DNA from: an uncultured Caulobacter sp.
GTDB lineage: Bacteria; Pseudomonadota; Alphaproteobacteria; Caulobacterales; Caulobacteraceae
Direction of reading: 5' to 3'
NCBI GenBank assembly: GCA_937991555.1
Contig: CALKHU010000075.1
Coordinates: forward strand, 1-7,943
DNA: 7,943 bases
Each line of letters begins with the position of its first letter. Positions within the stretch are counted from its first letter, which is position 1. Positions 1-6,554 of this stretch are shown in pieces. The position numbers and the translations under genes were made by a program. The notes below the pieces were generated by a model. It was not told where the DNA came from, searched no databases, and saw nothing but the letters and a program-made list of their open reading frames with translations.

Positions 1-921
1 GCCGAAGCGGGTCTCGGGATCGGTGGGGTCGCCCGGCTGGAACCGGGCCATCTCCGCGACGAGCGCCGCCTCGAACGCCTCGAGTACGCTCTCGACCACG
101 ATGAACCGCTTGCCGGCGATACAGCTCTGGCCGCCGTTGACCATCCTGGCGGTCGCCGCCACCCGGGCCGCCAGCGCGATGTCGGCGTCCTCGAGCACCA
201 CGTAGGCGTCGCTGCCGCCCAGCTCGAGCACGACCTTCTTGAGCGCCGCGCCGGCCGCCGCCGCGACCTTGCGCCCCGCCGCCACGCTGCCGGTCAGGGT
301 CACGGCCGCGATCCGGTCGTCCCGGATCAGCGGCTCGACGAAGTCGCTCGGAACCAGCAGCGTCCGGAACAGGTGTTCAGGAAAGCCGGCCTCACGGAAC
401 ACCGACTCGATGGCCATGGCGCAGCCGGGCACGTTGCTGGCATGCTTCAGAACCGCGGCGTTGCCGGCCATCAGCGCCGGAGCGGCGAAGCGGAAGACCT
501 GCCAGAACGGGAAGTTCCACGGCATCACCGCCAGCACCACGCCGAGCGGATTGAACGTCGCATAGGCCCTGGCGCCGTCGATCCCGGCCGGCTCGTCGCG
601 CAGGAAGCCCTCGGCGTGATCGGCGAAGTACGCGCAGGCCGTGGCGCACTTCTCGATCTCCGCGCGGCCGTCGGACAGGGTCTTGCCCATCTCGGCGGTC
701 ATCAGGGCGGCGAAGTCGTCCCTGCGCGCCCGCAGCACCGCGGCCGCCCGCTGCAGGCGGGCCGCGCGCGTGGCGAAGTCCGTCCGCCGCCAGTCCTCGA
801 ACGCCCGACGCACGTGGCCCAGCTCGGCCAGCGCCTCGTCGAGCGTCAGGCCCTCGTAGCGCTTCCCGGGCTCGTCGGTGGCGGGATCGACGGTCTGGAA
901 CTGGGGCTTGGCGGGCAGCAT
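1..921 (-). CDS. Aldehyde dehydrogenase, succinate-semialdehyde dehydrogenase (Sad/YneI-like), 3' end missing
   Basis: The gene is read from an ATG at 921 and stays open to the left edge, giving 307 residues; E. coli Sad is about 460, so roughly the last third is outside the window. The ALDH landmarks are visible: PWNFPFW at 134-140 with the oxyanion-hole Asn136, VLKHAS at 157-162 with the cofactor-binding Lys159, LTGSVAAG at 209-216 in the Rossmann region, the general base Glu233 in LELGGSD, and the nucleophile Cys267 in GQSCIAGKRF. The GQSCIA-KRF form around the cysteine is typical of Sad/YneI enzymes, which oxidise succinate semialdehyde to succinate with NAD(P)+ in the cytoplasm. The substrate is inferred from family resemblance; another short aldehyde is possible. 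The start is supported by AAGGAG at 929-934, seven bases upstream. The gene is transcribed away from the unknown gene at 1097-1672, 175 bp upstream on the same strand. Confidence 0.9.
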   Translation of the reverse strand, partial: MLPAKPQFQTVDPATDEPGKRYEGLTLDEALAELGHVRRAFEDWRRTDFATRAARLQRAAAVLRARRDDFAALMTAEMGKTLSDGRAEIEKCATACAYFADHAEGFLRDEPAGIDGARAYATFNPLGVVLAVMPWNFPFWQVFRFAAPALMAGNAAVLKHASNVPGCAMAIESVFREAGFPEHLFRTLLVPSDFVEPLIRDDRIAAVTLTGSVAAGRKVAAAAGAALKKVVLELGGSDAYVVLEDADIALAARVAATARMVNGGQSCIAGKRFIVVESVLEAFEAALVAEMARFQPGDPTDPETRFG

Positions 922-1096
922 GGCGCGACTCCTTGGGGCGTCGGCACAACGCCTCGCGAAGTCGTCCTGTTCAAGCGGCAAGATCATGCGTGCTTCGACA
1001 CGCGCCTGAGGCGCTGCTCAGCGTGACTCTGGTGACGGCCCTTCTGACCCAGTCGTCCCGAGCAGCCGCGATGCGGCGTGTCGACGGGCGCAATGC
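922..1096. other. Intergenic gap with two short hairpins
   Basis: This 175-bp gap lies between two minus-strand genes. It contains two short perfect hairpins, GCCGC-GAT-GCGGC at 1065-1077, 20 bp beyond the stop of the unknown gene, and GCGCC-TGA-GGCGC at 1002-1014. Neither is followed by a T run on the minus strand, so terminator function is only possible. I could not find a convincing -35/-10 pair for the aldehyde dehydrogenase, although its own promoter is expected here given the gap size. Confidence 0.4.
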
Positions 1097-1672
1097 CTAG
1101 GCCGCGTCGGCGGCCCGGCCTGTCGGCACGGCGGCGGCGGAGGGCACCTCCAGGACATAGCGCTCGATCGCGGCCGCACGGCGGGCGAGTTCGAGCACGG
1201 CGGGCGGCGCGTCCTCGGGCGACTCCGCGACCAGCTGCATCAGCTCCCGGGCGATCTGCTGCAGCCGCGGGGCGCTGGCGATCAGCCGCGCCTGCCGTTC
1301 GATCTTGTTGGGGTCGCGGTCGTACTCGGCGCCGGGCGTGCGCCAGCCGCCCCAGTCGGCTGCGTCGGTGACGACCACCGGATAGGTTCCGGGGAAGGGA
1401 TGGTGGGCGCAGTCCTGCTCCTGCTGCCACTTGTTCTTGGCGCGCATCAGCCGCCAGCTGTCGCCGGCCACGCCGCCGTCGGCGTCCTCGACCTTGTCCT
1501 CGGGCTTCAGCTCATGGGCGTGGAACTCGCGGCCCAGGCCGACGTCGTAGGTCACCCGCACCGGCTCGTCGAAACCCTTGGCCCAGATCGGCACGATCTT
1601 TTCGATGACCGCCCAGGCCCCGACGCTCTCGACCCAGACCTTCTGGTTTCGCTGGAATACGGCCTTCGCCAT
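1097..1672 (-). CDS. Conserved-looking hypothetical protein, 191 aa
   Basis: I do not recognise a named family. The start ATG at 1672 is preceded by AGAAGG about nine bases upstream, and the stop TAG is at 1097-1099. The protein looks soluble, with no signal peptide or membrane segment. Residues 3-60 are rich in alternating hydrophobic and aromatic positions (VFQRNQKVWVESVGAWAVIEK) and read like a small beta-barrel of SH3/KOW type. The middle has KNKWQQEQD and a Gly/Trp-rich stretch (DWGGWRTPG). Residues from about 120 on are helical, with IERQARLIASAPRLQQIA followed by an Ala/Arg/Glu-rich helix. The ARLIASAP string resembles the ARLIAAAPELLEAL motif seen at the ends of many small phage-encoded proteins, but the match is short. 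The gene is divergent from the acyl-CoA dehydrogenase pair. Amino-acid composition looks like real coding sequence, unlike the Arg/Pro-rich opposite frames. Confidence 0.7.
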   Translation of the reverse strand: MAKAVFQRNQKVWVESVGAWAVIEKIVPIWAKGFDEPVRVTYDVGLGREFHAHELKPEDKVEDADGGVAGDSWRLMRAKNKWQQEQDCAHHPFPGTYPVVVTDAADWGGWRTPGAEYDRDPNKIERQARLIASAPRLQQIARELMQLVAESPEDAPPAVLELARRAAAIERYVLEVPSAAAVPTGRAADAA

Positions 1673-1719
1673 GACACACGCCTTCTGCCCGGTACAGCCG
1701 CCGATAAGAACCTGAATTC

Positions 1720-1736
1720 ATTGACGCGAGGTCAAT
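1720..1736. promoter_or_regulatory. Inverted repeat ATTGAC-N5-GTCAAT, candidate operator
   Basis: A perfect 6-bp dyad with a 5-bp spacer sits in the divergent region between the unknown gene (start 1672) and the acyl-CoA dehydrogenase pair (start 1812). It lies in one of the few AT-richer stretches of the window. On the plus strand its left arm forms TTGACGC (1721-1727), identical to the -35 consensus reported for the Caulobacter housekeeping sigma factor; no good -10 partner follows at the right distance. Size and position fit a dimeric regulator site, for example of the TetR or MerR type common for acyl-CoA catabolism genes. The regulator is not in the window, so this is inference. Confidence 0.45.
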
Positions 1737-1800
1737 CTTTCCTGTGGCGCAAAGCCGTCTACATTGCCCTCCGACAAGAACGCGCACAGCGCTGTGCGGC

Positions 1801-1806
1801 GGGAGG
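1801..1806 (+). promoter_or_regulatory. Shine-Dalgarno GGGAGG deciding the GTG start at 1812
   Basis: GGGAGG lies five bases upstream of GTG 1812. The frame is open back to a TTG at 1764, but that codon has no purine-rich site before it. The 16 extra residues it would add do not look like the usual N-terminus of this family, which begins close to the NFDYSDDQ string. Confidence 0.7.
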
Positions 1807-1811
1807 ATGCG

Positions 1812-2927
1812 GTGAACTTCGACTATTCCGACGATCAGAAATTCCTGAAGAACGAGGCGCGCAAGTTCCTCGACGCCCACAGCGACAGCGCCGCCGTGCG
1901 CAAGGTGCTGAACGACGACGCGGTGTCCTACGACAAGGCGCTGTGGAAGGGCGTCGCCGAGCAGGGCTGGCTCGGGGCCGCCATTCCGGAGGAGTTCGGC
2001 GGCCTCGGCCTGGGCCACATCGAGCTCTGCGCCATCGCCGAGGAGATGGGCCGCGCCGTGGCGCCGATCCCGTTCGCCTCGACGGTCTACTTCGTCGCCG
2101 AGGCCATCATGCTGGCCGGCGATGACGCCCAGAAGAAGGACCTGCTGCCGAAGATCGCCGCCGGCGAGATCATCGGCTGTTACGCCACCTCGGAAGGCCC
2201 CGGCGTCGTCGACGCCAAGAGCCTGTCGGCCAAGGTCGAGGGCGGCAAGCTGACCGGCGTCAAGATCCCGGTCACCGATGGCGACTGCGCCGACGTCGCC
2301 CTGGTGCTGGCCAGCGAAGGCGGCAAGCCGTCGCTGTTCCTCGTCGACCTGAACGGCGAGGGCGTCGCCCGCGAGACCCTCAAGAGCCTCGACCCGACCC
2401 GCGGCGTGGCCAAGCTGACCTTCACCGGCGCTCCGGCGACGCGCGTCGGCGCGGCGGGCGAGGGCCTGTCGATCAGCGAACAGGTCTTCGATCGCGCCGC
2501 GATCCTGCTCGCCTTCGAGCAGACCGGCGGCGCCGACAAGTGCCTCGAGATGGCCAAGGACTACGCCATGAACCGCTACGCCTTCGGGCGGGTGATCGGC
2601 GGCTACCAGGCGATCAAGCACAAGCTGGCCGACATGTACGTCAAGAACGAGGTCGCCCGCAGCAACTGCTACTACGGCGCCTGGGCCCTCAACACCAACG
2701 CGGCCGAACTGCCGGTGGCCGCCTCGGCCGCCCGCATCGCGGCCAGCGAGGCCTACTGGTTCGCCAGCAAGGAGAACATCCAGACGCACGGCGGCATGGG
2801 CTTCACCTGGGAGGTGGACTGCCACCTCTACTACCGCCGCTCGCGCCAGCTGGCCCTCGTGGCCCACGCGCCGAAAGTCTGGAAAGAGCGGCTCGTCAGC
2901 CAGCTCGAACGCAAGAACGCCGCCTAG
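1812..2927 (+). CDS. Acyl-CoA dehydrogenase family protein, likely non-catalytic partner subunit, 371 aa
   Basis: This is a FAD-dependent acyl-CoA dehydrogenase fold. The N-terminal helical domain spans about 1-115 (NFDYSDDQKFL, IPEEFGGLGLG at 59-69), the middle beta-domain about 120-210 (CYATSEGPG), and the C-terminal helical domain about 220-371 with NRYAFGRVIGGYQAIKHKLADM at 254-275 and THGGMGFTWE at 325-334. The catalytic base is not obvious. The helix-G position used by isovaleryl-CoA dehydrogenase aligns by hand with Ala229. The C-terminal position used by medium-chain enzymes (the YEGT string) is replaced by a Leu/Ala/Val stretch after YYRRSRQ. This resembles the partner subunits of the mycobacterial alpha2beta2 enzymes such as FadE26-FadE27 and FadE28-FadE29. 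I infer that it works with the next gene, 18 bp downstream, in oxidation of an acyl-CoA of unknown identity. An independent function cannot be excluded. Confidence 0.85.
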   Translation: MNFDYSDDQKFLKNEARKFLDAHSDSAAVRKVLNDDAVSYDKALWKGVAEQGWLGAAIPEEFGGLGLGHIELCAIAEEMGRAVAPIPFASTVYFVAEAIMLAGDDAQKKDLLPKIAAGEIIGCYATSEGPGVVDAKSLSAKVEGGKLTGVKIPVTDGDCADVALVLASEGGKPSLFLVDLNGEGVARETLKSLDPTRGVAKLTFTGAPATRVGAAGEGLSISEQVFDRAAILLAFEQTGGADKCLEMAKDYAMNRYAFGRVIGGYQAIKHKLADMYVKNEVARSNCYYGAWALNTNAAELPVAASAARIAASEAYWFASKENIQTHGGMGFTWEVDCHLYYRRSRQLALVAHAPKVWKERLVSQLERKNAA

Positions 2928-2945
2928 GAAGACGGGAAAAACATC

Positions 2946-4187
2946 ATGGATTTCAACGACTCTCCCGAAGAAGCCGCCTACCGCGAGAAGGCTCGCGCCT
3001 GGCTGGAAACCAACGCCAAGGCCCACAAGAACAACTCGAGCGCCAACGGCCGCCGGCCGAACAGCCCCGAGCACATGGCCCTCGCCAAGGAATGGCAGGC
3101 CAAGAAGGCCGACGCCGGCTACGCCTGCATCACCTGGCCCAAGGAATGGGGCGGGGCCGGCGGCACGCCGATCCAGTCGGTGATCTTCGGCCAGGAAGAG
3201 GCCAAGGTCGGCGTCAACTACGGCTACTTCACCATCGGTCTCGGCATGTGCGTGCCGACCGTGATGGCCTTCGCGGACGACGAGACCAAGAAGCGCTTCG
3301 TCCGCCCCGCCCTGCGCGGCGAGGAGATCTGGTGCCAGCTGTTCTCCGAACCGGCCGGCGGCTCGGACGTGGCCGCCTCGCGCACCCGCGCGGTCAAGGC
3401 TGACGACGGCTCGGGCGACTGGATCATCAACGGCCAGAAGGTCTGGACGACCGGCGCGCAGTACTGCGACTACGGCATCCTGCTGGTCCGCACCGATCCC
3501 GACGTGCCCAAGCACAAGGGCATGACCATGTTCTGGATCGACATGCACGATCCGGCCGTCGAGGTGCGACCGATCCACCAGGCCAGCGGCGGCAGCGAGT
3601 TCAACGAGGTCTACTTCACTGACCTTCGCGTGAAGGACAGCCAGCGCCTGGGCGCCGTCGGCGACGGCTGGAAGGTCGCGCTGGTGACCCTGATGAACGA
3701 GCGTCTGGCCGTCGGCGGCTCCTCGGGCCCGGACTACAAGACGATCATGGAGCTGGCCCGCCAGACCGACGTCTCCACCGGGACCTCGGCGCTGAAGGAC
3801 GCCGGCTTCCGCGAGAAGCTGGCCGACTGGTACGTCGCGGCCGAGGGCCTCAAGCTGACCCGCTTCCGGACCATGACCGCGCTGTCGCGCGGCCAGACGC
3901 CTGGACCGGAGAGCTCGATCGGCAAGATCATCGCCGCCAACCAGATGCAGGAGATGTCCAACTACGGCGTCGAGCTGGAAGACCAGTACGGCATCCTGGT
4001 CGATCCGGGCGAAGCGCCGATGCAGGCCGCCTTCCAGCAGAGCCTGCTGTGGGCGCCGGGCCTCCGCATCGCCGGCGGCACGGACGAGATCCTGAAGAAC
4101 ATCATCGCCGAACGCGTCCTGGGCCTGCCCGGCGACGTGCGCGTCGACAAGGACGTCGCTTTCAAGGACGTTCCGACCGGCCGTTAG
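2946..4187 (+). CDS. Acyl-CoA dehydrogenase, catalytic subunit candidate, 413 aa
   Basis: This is a full-length acyl-CoA dehydrogenase that introduces the alpha-beta double bond into an acyl-CoA and passes electrons from FAD to electron-transfer flavoprotein. The sequence shows ITWPKEWGGAGG at 62-73, the flavin/substrate motif LFSEPAGGSDVA at 132-143, NGQKVWTTGAQ at 162-172, and RIAGGTDEILKNIIAERVLGLP at 374-395. In the last motif the glutamate of medium-chain enzymes (YEGT) is Gly377. Glu252 in LMNERLAVGG sits at the helix-G position of the catalytic glutamate of isovaleryl-CoA and long-chain enzymes and is the likely base. The gene follows the preceding dehydrogenase by 18 bp, so the two are very probably one transcript. 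The Shine-Dalgarno is poor: AGGAAG overlaps the upstream stop at a long distance, and GGGA is nearer. Translational coupling is plausible. Substrate is unknown; branched, aromatic or steroid-like acyl-CoAs are options given relatives. Confidence 0.9.
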   Translation: MDFNDSPEEAAYREKARAWLETNAKAHKNNSSANGRRPNSPEHMALAKEWQAKKADAGYACITWPKEWGGAGGTPIQSVIFGQEEAKVGVNYGYFTIGLGMCVPTVMAFADDETKKRFVRPALRGEEIWCQLFSEPAGGSDVAASRTRAVKADDGSGDWIINGQKVWTTGAQYCDYGILLVRTDPDVPKHKGMTMFWIDMHDPAVEVRPIHQASGGSEFNEVYFTDLRVKDSQRLGAVGDGWKVALVTLMNERLAVGGSSGPDYKTIMELARQTDVSTGTSALKDAGFREKLADWYVAAEGLKLTRFRTMTALSRGQTPGPESSIGKIIAANQMQEMSNYGVELEDQYGILVDPGEAPMQAAFQQSLLWAPGLRIAGGTDEILKNIIAERVLGLPGDVRVDKDVAFKDVPTGR

Positions 4188-4208
4188 GCCCGATCGAAGA
4201 GACTGGCG

Positions 4209-4235
4209 CGGAGGCGGCCGACAAGGCCGCCTCCG
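4209..4235 (+). terminator. Strong GC hairpin after the acyl-CoA dehydrogenase pair
   Basis: A perfect 11-bp stem has left arm 4209-4219 (CGGAGGCGGCC), loop GACAA and right arm 4225-4235. It starts 22 bp after the stop of the second dehydrogenase and ends 21 bp before the SemiSWEET start. Only a weak T-containing tail (TTCGCATTT) follows, so termination may be partial and the SemiSWEET gene could receive read-through. Confidence 0.65.
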
Positions 4236-4256
4236 TTCGCATTTCCGGGAGGCTCC

Positions 4257-4508
4257 GTGCCCGTCACCATCATCGGCCTCGTCGCGGCCGCCTGCACGAC
4301 GCTCGCCTTCCTGCCCCAGGCCATAAAGACCTGGCGCACCCGCTCGACCGGCGACCTGTCGCTGCCGATGTTCCTTCTGATGACCTTCGGGGTGGCGCTG
4401 TGGCTGGTCTACGGCCTGATCCTGCGCGATCCGCCGCTCATCGCCGGCAACGCCGTGACGCTGATGCTCTCCGGCTCGATCCTGTACTGCAAGCTTCGCT
4501 ACCGCTGA
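4257..4508 (+). CDS. SemiSWEET family sugar transporter, 83 aa
   Basis: A small membrane protein with three predicted transmembrane helices at about 3-22, 36-55 and 60-79, the layout of a SemiSWEET (half of the plant SWEET/MtN3 fold). Such proteins work as dimers and let sugars move down their gradient across the inner membrane. Visible hallmarks are the PQ-loop dipeptide Pro20-Gln21 in AFLPQAIKTWRTRSTGDLS, Trp49 in the second helix and Asn66 in GNAVTL of the third helix, matching the conserved Trp and Asn that line the sugar pocket in the family. The start is GTG at 4257, four bases after GGGAGG (4247-4252). Length is normal for the family. It is downstream of a strong hairpin, so it may have its own promoter within the preceding 70 bp, although none is obvious. 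It is convergent with the GH15 hydrolase. The transported sugar cannot be read from the sequence. Confidence 0.85.
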   Translation: MPVTIIGLVAAACTTLAFLPQAIKTWRTRSTGDLSLPMFLLMTFGVALWLVYGLILRDPPLIAGNAVTLMLSGSILYCKLRYR

Positions 4509-4609
4509 GGCCGCGACATCCCACAAATGGGGAGGCGCGGCGCAGCGACCTGGTGGACGGTCGTCGCCAGACAGCGCGTGAACGCCTCATCGCGCGCTTC
4601 CCGGCGAGC

Positions 4610-4696
4610 GGGCGCCCCTGTGGGGGGATGGCGCCCGACCTTCCGGAAACGCCCTTCGTTCCGGCCTCCTTCGGAGCGGAGGGCGACCTTCCGCCC
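4610..4696. terminator. Cluster of hairpins between convergent genes
   Basis: The 199-bp gap between the SemiSWEET stop and the GH15 stop holds several inverted repeats. GGGCGCC (4610-4616) pairs with GGCGCCC (4630-4636). CCGGAAACG (4643-4651) pairs with CGTTCCGG (4657-4664) with one bulged A. GGGCG (4681-4685) pairs with CGCCC (4692-4696), 12 bp past the GH15 stop. None has a clear T tract. In this position they may stop transcription from both sides, but each is short and such repeats arise easily at this GC content. No gene is seen in the gap. Confidence 0.4.
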
Positions 4697-4707
4697 GGCC
4701 TCGCCCG

Positions 4708-6516
4708 CTACTCCGCCGCCGTCGCCAGTTCCGCCCGCTGCTCGCTCGGCTTGTCGGCGCGGCTCAGGTTGTAGGCGGCGTTGATCAGCCCGATGTGGCT
4801 GAACGCCTGTGGAAAGTTGCCGACCTGACGGCCCAGATGCGGATCGTACTCCTCGGCCAGCAGCCCCACGTCATTGCGGATCGACAGCAGCCGTTCGAAC
4901 ATCGCCTCCGCATCCTGCTTGCGCCCGAGCAGCACATAGGCGCTGACCAGCCAGAACGAGCAGACCAGGAACGCCCCTTCGCCCGGCGGCAGGCCGTCGT
5001 CGACGCGTTCGGTGTCGTAGCGCAGCACGAAGCCGTCGCGCAGCAGGTCCTGCTCCACGGCCGCGACCGTGCCGACGTACATCGGGTCGTCCGGCGCCAC
5101 GAAACCGAGCTCGGCCAGCAGCAGCAGGCTGGCGTCCACAGTCTTGCCGCCGTAGGCCCGCACGAAGGTCCCGCGCTGCCGGTCGAAGCCCTTGTCGAGG
5201 ATGTCGGCGCGGATCTCCTCGCGCAGCGTGCGCCAGCGGTCGGCGTCGCCGGGGAGGCCGTAGTTCTCGACCGCCTTGACCGCGCGGTCGATGGCCACCC
5301 AGGCCATGACTTTCGAGAAGGTGTAGTGCTTGCGCTCGGAGCGGTCTTCCCAGATGCCGTCGTCGGGCTGGGTCCAGACCTTGGCGACGTGGTCGGTCAG
5401 CGCCTTCTCGACGGCCCAGGCCGCCTCGTTGCCGGTCAGGCCGCCGCGGCGCGCCTGGTGCAGGCTGTCGGCGAGCTCGCCGTAGACGTCGAGCTGGAAC
5501 TGCGTCGACGCGGCGTTGCCGACGCGCACCGGCCGCGAGTCCTCGTAGCCCTTCAGCCAGTCGACCTCCCATTCGGTCAGCCGCCGTTCGCCGCCGACGC
5601 CGTACATGATGTGCATGTCGGCCGGGCTGCCCGCGACGGCGCGCAACAGCCAGTCCCTCCAGGCCTGGGCCTCGTCGTAGTAGCCGGCGTTCATCAGCGC
5701 CAGCAGGGTCAGGGTCGCGTCCCGGATCCAGCAGTAGCGGTAGTCCCAGTTGCGCGGACCGCCGATCTGCTCGGGTAGGGAGGTGGTCGCGGCGGCCACT
5801 ACCCCGCCGGTCGGGGCGTGTGTCAGGGCCTTGAGGGTGATCAGCGAGCGGCGGATCGGCCCGGACCAGCGCCCGGCCACGTCGGCGCGGGCCGCCCAGT
5901 CGACCCAGAACTGCTCGGTGTCGGCCAGCGCCTGCCGCGGACTGATCGCCTGCGGGACCGGGTGGTGGGACGGCGCCCAGGTGAGGGTGAAGGGCGTGGT
6001 CTCGCCCTCGGAGACGGTGAACTCGCAGAGCAGGCGCCCGTGCTCCTCGCGGATGCCGACCGGCGTGCGCAGCAGCACCATGTCCGGCCCGGCGATCGCG
6101 CGGTGGGCGCCGCCCTCGGTGCGCTGGATCCACGGCCGGACCGCGCCGTAGCCGAAGCGCAGCACGAGGTCGCCGCGGAACCGCACCCGGCCCCATTCGC
6201 CGCGCACCAGCCGCACCAGCTCGGGCGCGCCCTTCCGCGGGGGCATGAAGTCGATGATCGTCGCCGCCCCGTCCTCGGTCTCGATCCGGGTCTCGAGGAT
6301 CAGGGTGTCGGGCCGGTAGCGCCGCGTGACGGTCGCGCCCTCGTCGATGGTCTCGATCAGCCAGCGGCCGTTGCCCTCGTCGCCCAACAGGGCCGCGAAA
6401 CAGGCGTCGGAGTCGAACCTCGGCCAGCACAGCCAGTCGATAGACCCGTTCCGCCCCACCAGGGCGCAGGATTCACAGTCCCCGATGAGGGCGTAGTCTT
6501 CGATCTTCAGTCGCAT
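4708..6516 (-). CDS. Glycoside hydrolase family 15 protein (glucoamylase/trehalase-like), 602 aa
   Basis: A GH15 enzyme of the inverting (alpha/alpha)6-barrel type. Residues about 1-215 form the N-terminal beta-rich domain of bacterial trehalase-like members (IEDYALIGDCESCALVGRNGSIDWLC at 5-30). From about 220 comes the catalytic barrel. Conserved strings are RNWDYRYCWIRDA at 255-267 (substrate binding), PDDGIWE at 384-390 with Glu390 as likely general acid, and LLAEEYDP at 552-559 with Glu555 or Glu556 as likely general base. Family members hydrolyse alpha-glucosides such as trehalose, glucodextran or starch oligomers; the exact substrate is not readable. There is no signal peptide, so it is probably cytoplasmic. 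I chose ATG 6516 because family proteins start just before the IEDYALIGD string. A GTG at 6570 with GGAAGGG before it would add 18 residues, but that start lies inside the 6555-6613 hairpin. The gene follows the VWA gene on the same strand. Confidence 0.9.
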   Translation of the reverse strand: MRLKIEDYALIGDCESCALVGRNGSIDWLCWPRFDSDACFAALLGDEGNGRWLIETIDEGATVTRRYRPDTLILETRIETEDGAATIIDFMPPRKGAPELVRLVRGEWGRVRFRGDLVLRFGYGAVRPWIQRTEGGAHRAIAGPDMVLLRTPVGIREEHGRLLCEFTVSEGETTPFTLTWAPSHHPVPQAISPRQALADTEQFWVDWAARADVAGRWSGPIRRSLITLKALTHAPTGGVVAAATTSLPEQIGGPRNWDYRYCWIRDATLTLLALMNAGYYDEAQAWRDWLLRAVAGSPADMHIMYGVGGERRLTEWEVDWLKGYEDSRPVRVGNAASTQFQLDVYGELADSLHQARRGGLTGNEAAWAVEKALTDHVAKVWTQPDDGIWEDRSERKHYTFSKVMAWVAIDRAVKAVENYGLPGDADRWRTLREEIRADILDKGFDRQRGTFVRAYGGKTVDASLLLLAELGFVAPDDPMYVGTVAAVEQDLLRDGFVLRYDTERVDDGLPPGEGAFLVCSFWLVSAYVLLGRKQDAEAMFERLLSIRNDVGLLAEEYDPHLGRQVGNFPQAFSHIGLINAAYNLSRADKPSEQRAELATAAE

Positions 6517-6554
6517 CGCCGACAGAACCCGCGAGGAGGGGGAGGAGTTCAAAC

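Noticed and set aside
392..949. Minus-strand frame overlapping the aldehyde dehydrogenase
   Set aside because: It is Arg-rich and out of frame with the strand's real reading frame, which carries all the aldehyde dehydrogenase catalytic motifs from 921 to the left edge without a stop.
1002..1014. Short hairpin GCGCC-TGA-GGCGC as a terminator
   Set aside because: A 5-bp stem with no T tract is common by chance in DNA of this composition and is too far from the upstream stop to call with confidence; it is only mentioned under the gap.
1764..1811. Upstream TTG start adding 16 residues to the first acyl-CoA dehydrogenase
   Set aside because: No Shine-Dalgarno precedes it, whereas GTG 1812 has GGGAGG at ideal spacing and begins where the family normally begins.
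1512..4526. An open frame of about 1000 codons on the minus strand opposite both acyl-CoA dehydrogenases
   Set aside because: The translation is rich in Ala, Gly, Arg, Asp and His with no recognisable domain, and it overlaps both well-supported plus-strand genes and the unknown minus-strand gene. Long antisense frames are expected when third codon positions are almost all G or C.
4527..4784. Small Arg/Pro-rich plus-strand frame after the SemiSWEET gene
   Set aside because: The composition (Arg, Pro, Ser, Ala) is that of noncoding high-GC DNA, there is no convincing ribosome binding site, and it runs into the end of the GH15 gene.
4795..5778. Plus-strand open frame of 327 codons opposite the GH15 gene
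   Set aside because: It runs antisense to a gene with conserved catalytic motifs, has repetitive Gln/Val/Asp/Ala composition typical of an opposite-strand shadow, and resembles no family I know.
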